Origin: Planctomycetaceae bacterium | GTDB taxonomy: Bacteria; Planctomycetota; Planctomycetia; Pirellulales; Thermoguttaceae | Length of the DNA: 16,188 bases | Assembly (NCBI GenBank): GCA_009776995.1 | Contig: WRMR01000038.1 | Span: 1-16,188, forward strand | Reading direction: 5' to 3' | In this document: positions 8,101 through 13,942 of the stretch, in pieces | How positions within the stretch are numbered: the first letter of the stretch is position 1 | Layout: each line of letters starts with the position of its first letter | Notes under the pieces: model-generated | What the model saw: the letters and a program-made list of their open reading frames with translations, nothing else | Database searches by the model: none | Told to the model about the DNA's origin: nothing | Made by a program: the position numbers and the translations under genes

Positions 8101-11100
8101 GTTCAGGTAAAACCCAATGAGGCACCGGATCATTCGGCAAGTAAGTGCAATTTTCCCATTCATCAACGCCGACATCGAATGCAGGATCGGTCAGGATCAC
8201 ATAATATTGCGAAACATGACCTTGAAATTGCGGTGTAATCACCGGCAAGTCCGTTTCGCCGTCCGGTTCGCGTGTCGCGGTTGCCCGAACGGTAAACGTA
8301 ATGCCATTGGCTGGGATGGCAGTCCAAAGAACCGTCAACTCGGTTTCATCTGAATTGAGCGACTTACTCGACCATTCTATCGGAAATTCCGATGTCACAG
8401 AGAGCAAACGCAACCCAGGGGGTAAGGTCAATCGCTGGAAATACTGATCATCTCTTTTTTGTAAAGAAAAAATCACTAAATGGCAGTGACTTTCCAGGAT
8501 CACCTCGTGCGTTGACAATTTGACAACGTTGTCGATGCTGATGTGGGGCAAATCCTGAATGGCATTCACCACCAACGGCAACAGGTAATTCTCCGTCGTG
8601 AAGCGATACGCGCGATACGGTTTCAGTCCAAGCGGGTTGTCGGACAGCGTTTTTCGTGCGGTGGGATTGACGTTTTGCACGTCTGACATGTCTGTCGGCA
8701 GGTCGGTCATGCTTGCGTTGGCCATAGCGCCCGTTTTGACGTCGAGCCGCGGGCTGTTTTGCAGCGTGATGCGACCGTGGTGCATGGCCGCACCCATGAC
8801 GGCAACCTGCGGTGTCGTGACCGCAACGTCCTTCGCGTCGGCAAAATCGGCCTTGCGCATGAGAACGATGCCAAACCGTTCGACCTCTTGCGCGGCGTGC
8901 AGCAGTTCGATCTCGATGACCGTGTCGTCCGGCGAATCGGATGCGATGTTCTCCCAGCCGCGCACGTTTTCACCGGTGATCGAAACAACCAGGTAATCCG
9001 CCGGAATACGCACACGGCAGGACTCGTGCTTGCCGCGCCGGAACGCCAGCGTCAAGTCCCAGTCGAGTACGAGAGCGTCTTCCTGCACGTTGAACTGCAG
9101 TTCGGACACGGCGGTCAAACTCTGATCGATTTCCGCTTCGGTCACACTCGAACGCCACGACCATCGAAACTGTCCGTTTTGGCCGAGCGTGGTTTCCACC
9201 GTTTCGCCCGGCGTTTTCGCCTGCCATTTCTGCTGGGCGTCAACGTCGTTGCAGCGCAGTTCCATGCGGTCTTCCGGCAGTTCGAGCAGCACCTTGCCGG
9301 CGGGTATCTCCGGCAACCGCCCTGCCGCAAGCCGCCAGCCGCCCTGACGTTCGACCTTGAATTTCGCGGTCAAATCAATGACGTGCTTGCCCTTGCCGTG
9401 AATTTGCACGACGAATATGCCGGGTAGGGCGGTCACGGCGTGACCGCCGCCGTCCGCAATGTCACCATCGCGGCTCGGATTGGAAATCGATACTTCCGCG
9501 TTTTTGCCGTCAACGCTCAACGCGGTCAAAATCCCCTGACCGATGGGCAACGGGAACAACACCGGCGCGTCGGCCAGCACATCGATTTCGGTCTTGCCGG
9601 TGATCGACAGTTCTTCTGCAGCGGTGAGCGTCGCCCGGTATTCACCGAAGGTCGTCACATAATCGACCGGCGGCTTTTCCACCGGCACAACCTTTTCGCC
9701 CGGATGCACAAGGTTCCAGAGTTCCACGTACTTTTGATACGGCACGAGCAATTTCTGCCCCGGCTGCGAAAGGGTTTGGGGATCGGGCAAACCGTCGGCA
9801 TTCAGCGTCAAATGCGGTTTGTCCAACAAGGTCTCAGCGTCATAAAACGCGACAATGACATCATCCGGCAGCGCAATCGGCGTTCTGTCTGCGGCGTCAT
9901 TCGCATCTGCCGATGTCATGCCGAATGCAGAATGTGACGAAATGCAGAGTGCAGAATGCAGAATGCAGAATAGGAGAATACTCTGCACTTTCAGCACACT
10001 GTGTTCCGCGTTCGGTGTTCCCTGTTCTTCGTTCCGCCTTTCACATTCTTCATTTTTCTTTCCGTTTTCTTGATTCTGCATTCTGCATTCTGCATTCTGC
10101 ATTAATTTGCACTGAATGCCGGCCAGCAGATAAACGAGCAGCACGCAGAGTCCCGCCTTGACCGCCGCGTCGCACAGTCCGGCGAACAGTTCCAGTCGCG
10201 GCACGAGAACCAGCAGCGTCCCGGCAAGCAGCACGGCGAGGACGTAAATCGTCTGCACTCGTAGCGACGCCTTGAACAGCCACAATCCGGCGCACAAAAT
10301 GCCGCCCCACACGAGGCAAGCCCCGAAGGTCACCAGTCGCGTGTTGACCATGCGCACCTTGAGTTGCGTTTCACTGCCGCCGACGAGTTGGAACTGCATC
10401 GACCGTTGCAACGGCGACGACAAATTCTGCTGGAATTGCACCTGCACAGGCCGCACCGTTTGCAGGGTTTGCTGTTGGTAGGACAACAAGGGTTTACCCC
10501 TTTCCTCACGATCAAACAGGAGAGCATCTTGCGAACCAAGCTCTTGTCCAAATTCTGACGATCTTGATGAGTCCGGTCGAAATTCGCGCAAACGTTCACC
10601 CACCTCGACCCGTAATTCGAGCAAACGTTCACCCACCTTGTCTTTCTTGTCCGACGACGATTCTTGTTCTTCGTCATCTGTGACAGGTGAACAAGGAACA
10701 CCTAAAGCCATGTGGTCCATTGATGATAAATCTGCCGATGCGGGAGCCCAATCAGCGACATTCCCCTTCTCCGACTTCTTAGCCGCTCCATCCGCCGCAT
10801 TCATCTGGGCATATTGAACCGGTGAACCGCATCCAATCCCCCATGACGGGCGCGGCAGGTTCGGCGGGGTCAAGTGAAACATCGCACTCAGCCAGCGCAA
10901 CACGAGCGGGCGCGGCGGTTCGGCTTCAACGCGCTGCCGGCCAATGCGCGTCACTTCGTAACCCGGTGGTGCGGTGATATTCCACACAACGCGCGTCACA
11001 GGGATTTTTGACCAGGTGATGGTCGTTGCATTATCGTCCGCCTGCGAATCCGAGCCGTGACGGTGACGGAGCGGTTGCCCCGGTTCGACCGCTTGATGAC

Positions 11101-13942
11101 TCTCGCGGCTCTGATCATCGCTCTGATTTTGCGGGATCATCAAATCGGGCAAGCGCACGCTGGACTTGGCAAATACATGCGCGTTTTTCGGCGATTCGTT
11201 CGTCGCCCAGATGATTTCCAACTGGCGAATCGCGGCATCATTCCGCGCAGGAATATCAACCAAAATGGCACTGCCGCTCTTTTGCGGCTTGATCGTTTTG
11301 CCGTCAAGCATCACGGCCCAAATTTCCTCGTTGGCCGCCAGGTCCACTTTCAGGAATGTCGCACGCGTTTTCAGGTCGTACTGCGCCCGGGTGATCCGCT
11401 TGCCGTCCACCGCGATTTCCACCTCCGCGCGGGCCAGTTGCACCAGCGACGCGGGCAGTTGAAAAGCCGGGTTCCTCGCAACGTTGACCGCGATGCCCCC
11501 GTCATTGCGCTGCGCTTCATTCCGGCTTTTGTTGTCGTGGCTCTGGTTGTTCTCAAACACGCCCAACAACCGCTTTCCGGGAATGTAGCGCGTTGCGGCC
11601 AGTTCGCCGACATCGACTTGTCGCATCGTTTCGCTGTTGAGCAACGACAGGTTCAATTCCTCGTGTCCCTCAATCGAAATCAAACCCGACTGCCACGCCA
11701 CGCCGTCCGCCGTCACCAGCGGCAACGTTTGCACGGTTTCATCAGGTGTTGCCTGTTCAAACTGCACACCCAGCATAACCATTCCGGCCACAGGTTCGGC
11801 CAGTTGCACGTCCCACTTGCGGTATTCGATCTCATCGATGGTCACGTTTGACGCCGAGTAATCCTTGATCGCCGCGCCGTTCAGCCCGGTGATACCGATG
11901 TTTTGCGGCGTGTCGATCGGCAGCAGAAACGCCAGCGATTTCGTCCGCGCCTGCTCGACGGTGTAATGCAATTCGTAACGCGCCGACATCAGCGACGGGG
12001 CGAACTGGTAAAACGCAAAGGTCCGCGCGGCCAGACGCGGCGTCGCACGGGTGACGAGCAAATCGGTCGAATACGGCTGACTCAGGTAGCGAAACGCCAG
12101 ATCGGTCGGCAAGCCCGCAAGAAACTCGGTGCGCTCGCGGTTGTCAAGCGGCACGAGCCGCACGTCGTTTTCCGGCGTGACAATCATGTCGTCATCAACG
12201 TCCACGGCAATCGTTCCGCTGTCGCCGGTCGCGTCGGTCAGGCAAAATCGCGGGAAGGCCAATTGCTGTTCCTGCCATGCGCTGAACCAGCCCGGCGTGT
12301 TGCCCGACGCTTCAAAAAAGACCGGGAAAATCGTTCCCGGCGCAATGCCGCTTGTCACCTTGACGCGAACGCGGCCGCCTTTCTGCTCAAACGGCAGCGG
12401 CACGTCCGACGCGTCCGTCACGCGCGTCACCGTCCAGTGTTCCGGCACGTCGAGCATCAGCTCGAACAGTTTTTCATAACGCGGTGCCAGTTGAAACAGC
12501 CCGCGCATCGTCTGTTCGCGGTCGTTGAGCGTCAGCACCTGGTGCGAAACGACGTCAAAGACGGGTTTCGGCTTGAGAAATTCGCAGAGGATTCGGAAGT
12601 TGTCCGTATTCGGAGCGTACCATGCGGCCACCGTCCGCACCATCGGCGCATCGACGCTCGCCTCGAACACGCTGTCGGGAATCGTGCCGCGCAATATCTG
12701 CGGGGCAATCGCGATCAAACCCGTTGCGTCAATCTTGTGGACGTTCCAGTTGGTATCGACAAGCAGCCCGAACACCGCCGAATTGGCATTGACGTCAAGC
12801 GGCTCGAACGACGGGAACGGCCATTCCGAAAGCGCGTCGGCCTCCGTGTCCTTGTCGAAGAAATGCACCGCCGTGAGATTGAGCGGCACCTGACCGCCGA
12901 CCGGCTCACGGAACCGTACTTCGAGAATCGACCGCCCGTCACGCGGCAAAACCTTCCAACCGGCCAGTTGCGGCGAAATCACGTCGGTCATTTCAAAATT
13001 TTCCGGCACGACAAATTCCGCCGTACCGATCGGCTGGTGCAGCACGTCGAGCGAAAATGTTGCGTGCAGCTTTTCGTAATGTCCGGTCACTTCGGCAAAC
13101 TGCACACTCTTGGCCAGCACCGATTTGATCATGCGCTGCCGGTGACTGTTGAGCGTCAACACGAGATGCTGCGACGCTTCGCCGGCGAGCAGTTCAAATC
13201 GCGTCACGCGATCTTGCCCTTCACCCTCAACCCTGCGGCTGACGATCATCGCGCCGCTTTTCAGTTCGACGTCGCCCGGCACAACCAGCGTTTCAGTCGC
13301 TTTCGGCGCACGCGGAATCCCGAACGAAACTTCCTGCCGCACCGAGTCCAACGTCAATGCCGTCGTCAATTCCAGCTCAAGCCGCTGTCGCCCTTTGCCC
13401 TGCCAAAAGAGCGTGAAATTGCGGTTGTCTTCACCCTGTGTTGCGGTGAAGCCCAGTTGCGCCGGTTCGCCGTTCAACAATGCCGATTGAACCGCGACTG
13501 CACGAAACGCAAGCGGTTCGGCGTGCAGTTTGTCGGTGTAAGACTCCCATTCGAGGACGGCCTTGATGCGTGCCTGTTCGCCTTCCATCGTGATTGCCAG
13601 GTCACTCGAAAGAAATACCGCCGCAACGGGCGTATCCGCTTCCGGTTCGGCTTCGCTTTGTTTGAGCGATTCGATCAACAGCGACTCAAATTCCTCGCGC
13701 GAGAGCAAAACGCGGTCTTTGCACTGCTCAAGCAATGTCCCCATCTCGCCGGTCGGCACGAACACCTCGCGCACGGTCACTTTCTTCTCCGGCTCGTCCT
13801 GGGACATGACGGGAATCGTCAGTGCAATCATCGTCATCGCGGCAAGAATATATTTCAACGCACAATGGCAAGGTAGGGCGGTCACGCCGTGACCGTCGCC
13901 GCATTGCTGTTGGACGAAAATTTTTGAAAACAATTTATTCAT
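5189..13942 (-). CDS. Giant two-module envelope protein of unknown function (2917 aa)
   Basis: One uninterrupted frame of 2917 codons. I recognise no named enzyme domain; the style is that of large planctomycete membrane-anchored proteins. A signal sequence has a long n-region and hydrophobic core YILAAMTMIALTIPVMS (31-47). A beta-rich extracytoplasmic half follows to about 1200. A block of about three membrane helices lies at about 1204-1279, then a second extracytoplasmic half opens with VPYQKYVELW (about 1400), resembling LSREEFESLL (80-89) in the first. A third module (about 2090-2300) is followed by low-complexity Gln/Pro-rich (about 2530-2690) and Gly/Met-rich (about 2728-2785) segments. 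A C-terminal helix (2888-2906) ends in RRKKR. The start at 13942 is set by a near-perfect Shine-Dalgarno sequence and overlaps the upstream stop by eight bases, so the two genes are translationally coupled. Residues 15-24, 803-815, 1280-1334, 1498-1507, 2239-2272 and 2380-2400 are encoded by inserted repeats. A structural or surface role is inference only. Confidence 0.9.
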   Translation of the reverse strand: MNKLFSKIFVQQQCGDGHGVTALPCHCALKYILAAMTMIALTIPVMSQDEPEKKVTVREVFVPTGEMGTLLEQCKDRVLLSREEFESLLIESLKQSEAEPEADTPVAAVFLSSDLAITMEGEQARIKAVLEWESYTDKLHAEPLAFRAVAVQSALLNGEPAQLGFTATQGEDNRNFTLFWQGKGRQRLELELTTALTLDSVRQEVSFGIPRAPKATETLVVPGDVELKSGAMIVSRRVEGEGQDRVTRFELLAGEASQHLVLTLNSHRQRMIKSVLAKSVQFAEVTGHYEKLHATFSLDVLHQPIGTAEFVVPENFEMTDVISPQLAGWKVLPRDGRSILEVRFREPVGGQVPLNLTAVHFFDKDTEADALSEWPFPSFEPLDVNANSAVFGLLVDTNWNVHKIDATGLIAIAPQILRGTIPDSVFEASVDAPMVRTVAAWYAPNTDNFRILCEFLKPKPVFDVVSHQVLTLNDREQTMRGLFQLAPRYEKLFELMLDVPEHWTVTRVTDASDVPLPFEQKGGRVRVKVTSGIAPGTIFPVFFEASGNTPGWFSAWQEQQLAFPRFCLTDATGDSGTIAVDVDDDMIVTPENDVRLVPLDNRERTEFLAGLPTDLAFRYLSQPYSTDLLVTRATPRLAARTFAFYQFAPSLMSARYELHYTVEQARTKSLAFLLPIDTPQNIGITGLNGAAIKDYSASNVTIDEIEYRKWDVQLAEPVAGMVMLGVQFEQATPDETVQTLPLVTADGVAWQSGLISIEGHEELNLSLLNSETMRQVDVGELAATRYIPGKRLLGVFENNQSHDNKSRNEAQRNDGGIAVNVARNPAFQLPASLVQLARAEVEIAVDGKRITRAQYDLKTRATFLKVDLAANEEIWAVMLDGKTIKPQKSGSAILVDIPARNDAAIRQLEIIWATNESPKNAHVFAKSSVRLPDLMIPQNQSDDQSRESHQAVEPGQPLRHRHGSDSQADDNATTITWSKIPVTRVVWNITAPPGYEVTRIGRQRVEAEPPRPLVLRWLSAMFHLTPPNLPRPSWGIGCGSPVQYAQMNAADGAAKKSEKGNVADWAPASADLSSMDHMALGVPCSPVTDDEEQESSSDKKDKVGERLLELRVEVGERLREFRPDSSRSSEFGQELGSQDALLFDREERGKPLLSYQQQTLQTVRPVQVQFQQNLSSPLQRSMQFQLVGGSETQLKVRMVNTRLVTFGACLVWGGILCAGLWLFKASLRVQTIYVLAVLLAGTLLVLVPRLELFAGLCDAAVKAGLCVLLVYLLAGIQCKLMQNAECRMQNQENGKKNEECERRNEEQGTPNAEHSVLKVQSILLFCILHSALCISSHSAFGMTSADANDAADRTPIALPDDVIVAFYDAETLLDKPHLTLNADGLPDPQTLSQPGQKLLVPYQKYVELWNLVHPGEKVVPVEKPPVDYVTTFGEYRATLTAAEELSITGKTEIDVLADAPVLFPLPIGQGILTALSVDGKNAEVSISNPSRDGDIADGGGHAVTALPGIFVVQIHGKGKHVIDLTAKFKVERQGGWRLAAGRLPEIPAGKVLLELPEDRMELRCNDVDAQQKWQAKTPGETVETTLGQNGQFRWSWRSSVTEAEIDQSLTAVSELQFNVQEDALVLDWDLTLAFRRGKHESCRVRIPADYLVVSITGENVRGWENIASDSPDDTVIEIELLHAAQEVERFGIVLMRKADFADAKDVAVTTPQVAVMGAAMHHGRITLQNSPRLDVKTGAMANASMTDLPTDMSDVQNVNPTARKTLSDNPLGLKPYRAYRFTTENYLLPLVVNAIQDLPHISIDNVVKLSTHEVILESHCHLVIFSLQKRDDQYFQRLTLPPGLRLLSVTSEFPIEWSSKSLNSDETELTVLWTAIPANGITFTVRATATREPDGETDLPVITPQFQGHVSQYYVILTDPAFDVGVDEWENCTYLPNDPVPHWVLPEQRSMRRKQFSLSAPYDFDTVNPIPSFRMTLIPREPVITSESITNVQVNSRSVEEMILLDFNIENAGVRAVQFELPKSMADAKIDAPLLQRKEIVESENGETVTVTLHLQDEIMNEFRVLIRNNRELVSGKSYPATIPNILTGTVLNQYVVLENAGSLDELQVDSETLAGMRKISRQNREWSNLAEILGGNATEAWLVAEKSSPKLSFLMVRRETVRMSGARIGLAETRVVLGENGDYLAEQIYRIDNKTEQFLDLKLPAGSQLWAVRLLTNQEWAAKQSGASGDFGVPVKPAQRAESREQSGGNDFGRSIGNENHSALSTLNSALVRIPIIKTEVGDLDYVVRVVYAGNCGAIRWASQRDIPLIEVLNIPVGSACVRLHLPENYKYQFDGTMRQSDQAAVSRTVSEFEQQVIADLQRIAQTGSPFEQARAMNNLKVIGLQKEASGFRIQDSGSVSGFIPEVQTPKLNALHNTEHLSQRFESQSNTRGKNVVAQSASNWDVPEGRRASAASTSDASGQQFSNEWFASNSLANPKSEKIADVNSDKSKDKAQSEQQAGIAYQNSLFAPADKQLSDDASDRPLPRTQSSRVSAATPQQQAQPQSLQSQQRLNDQNLASKLSGNQQMMVLPDLDVVVIDAPSAALPPPPALPPSSAAATSMTQQRIMTQLPITSSRQARAPGELPAPQATGQSLQQGITGGSAAPSAENLDSLELYQQRLAVQNANVPQLPQSQTQPQAFYSPPANQPGSEPAYGVVGTMGYASGQEDADSNSAFTAFDLRSNVGGRPAGSDAYRSGMTGNDNGLAMNGPGAMGGYGGGMDGSSAGGGRSGYGGGGMGGMGGGMGMQSLGRPADNNNAPMQMMVVPHIVNQEEDDTVLAGTGFSGFDGKPVSGPMMTSTMAAKYSSLDIEIPQTGTVYLFTAPQAEIRLSVSGVATATSQRMRDLGSVTLLLAVGAGIGFVVMRRKKRLVNGGQ
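5590..5760 (-). repeat. Gly/Met-rich coding segment near the C-terminus of the giant protein
   Basis: The minus strand encodes runs such as GPGAMGGYGGGMDG and SGYGGGGMGGMGGGMGMQ, built from repeated GGC/GGT and ATG codons. On the plus strand this appears as recurring CCACCCATGCC and CCGCCGCCGTAACC units. The segment separates the Gln/Pro-rich linker from the terminal domain and anchor and is probably a flexible spacer. Confidence 0.75.
6721..6790 (-). repeat. Heptanucleotide-repeat cassette (CCTGAAT x4), in frame in the giant gene
   Basis: On the plus strand CCTGAAT is repeated at 6747-6753, 6754-6760 and 6761-6767, with a variant CCTGAAG at 6768-6774. CTTCAGGA (6721-6728) is the exact reverse complement of TCCTGAAG (6767-6774), giving a dyad, and a further TTCTGAAGCCC follows at 6780-6790. 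Translated on the minus strand it gives EASGFRIQDSGSVSGF, a string unlike the surrounding protein. Confidence 0.75.
7127..7227 (-). repeat. Heptanucleotide-repeat cassette (GAGTGCA / TCTCTGC type) with inverted arms
   Basis: The left arm, 7127-7159, reads as period-7 units GAGTGCA, GAGTTCA, GAGTGGA, GAGTGCA, GAGTG. The right arm, 7198-7227, reads CACTCTGC followed by TCTCTGC units. The innermost GCAGAGTG (7152-7159) and CACTCTGC (7198-7205) are exact complements. The 38-base spacer holds GATTTT and AAAATC as a further inverted pair. The minus-strand translation, QRAESREQS then HSALSTLNSAL, is typical of translated heptamer repeats and foreign to the flanking protein. Confidence 0.75.
9423..9452. 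repeat. GC-rich palindromic repeat, copy A (within giant gene)
   Basis: GGCGGTCACG (9428-9437) and CGTGACCGCC (9439-9448) are perfect inverted halves around one base, preceded by GGTAG. Thirty bases from 9423 match 13872-13901 at 28 positions in the same orientation. On the minus strand it is translated as GGHAVTALPG (about residues 1498-1507). Confidence 0.8.
9941..10103. repeat. Large inverted heptamer-repeat cassette at the junction of the two halves of the giant gene
   Basis: The left arm 9941-9971 is AAT followed by GCAGAGT and three GCAGAAT units. The right arm 10073-10103 is four ATTCTGC units followed by ATT. The arms are reverse complements at 30 of 31 positions and enclose a 101-base spacer. 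An extra partial unit lies at 9924-9933. The minus-strand frame stays open through the whole cassette, giving MQNAECRMQN on one side and FCILHSALC on the other. It directly follows the central membrane helices (about residue 1280) and precedes the second extracytoplasmic half. Confidence 0.9.
10581..10638 (-). repeat. 33-bp tandem duplication in the giant gene
   Basis: A 25-base segment at 10581-10605 recurs at 10614-10638 with one difference, a period of 33 bases (11 codons). The encoded pair is VGERLLELRVE followed by VGERLREFRPD, a charged amphipathic stretch shortly before the central membrane helices. The period keeps the frame. Confidence 0.8.
11498..11534 (+). repeat. Dispersed short repeat, copy 2 (inside the giant gene)
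   Basis: CCCGTCATTGCG, a short centre, then CTTCATTCCGGCTTTTGTT parallels 5132-5173 in the same orientation but with a shorter centre. On the minus strand it is translated as KSRNEAQRNDGG (about residues 803-815), a polar insertion between predicted beta-rich segments. Confidence 0.6.
13872..13901. repeat. GC-rich palindromic repeat, copy B (in the signal-peptide region of the giant gene)
   Basis: Same repeat as 9423-9452, with 28 of 30 bases identical; one of the two differences breaks one pair of the palindrome. On the minus strand it encodes GDGHGVTALP (residues 15-24), lengthening the n-region just before the hydrophobic core of the signal sequence. Confidence 0.8.

Noticed and set aside
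9917..9919. Possible separate start for the second half of the giant gene (in-frame ATG at 9919, residue 1342)
   Set aside because: No Shine-Dalgarno sequence precedes it and the frame is open from upstream. An internal start cannot be excluded but is not supported.
7127..10103. Heptamer arrays considered as a CRISPR array
   Set aside because: Units are 7 bases and contiguous with no unique spacers of 25-40 bases, and no cas genes are present.
9941..10103. Insertion sequence or transposon
   Set aside because: The element is 163 bases with no coding capacity of its own and no visible target duplication. It fits an inverted heptamer array rather than an IS.
11903..13876. 657-codon open frame on the plus strand opposite the giant gene
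   Set aside because: It is antisense to a well-supported coding frame. Its translation is Arg/His/Gln-rich without recognisable motifs, as expected for the complementary strand of a GC-biased gene.
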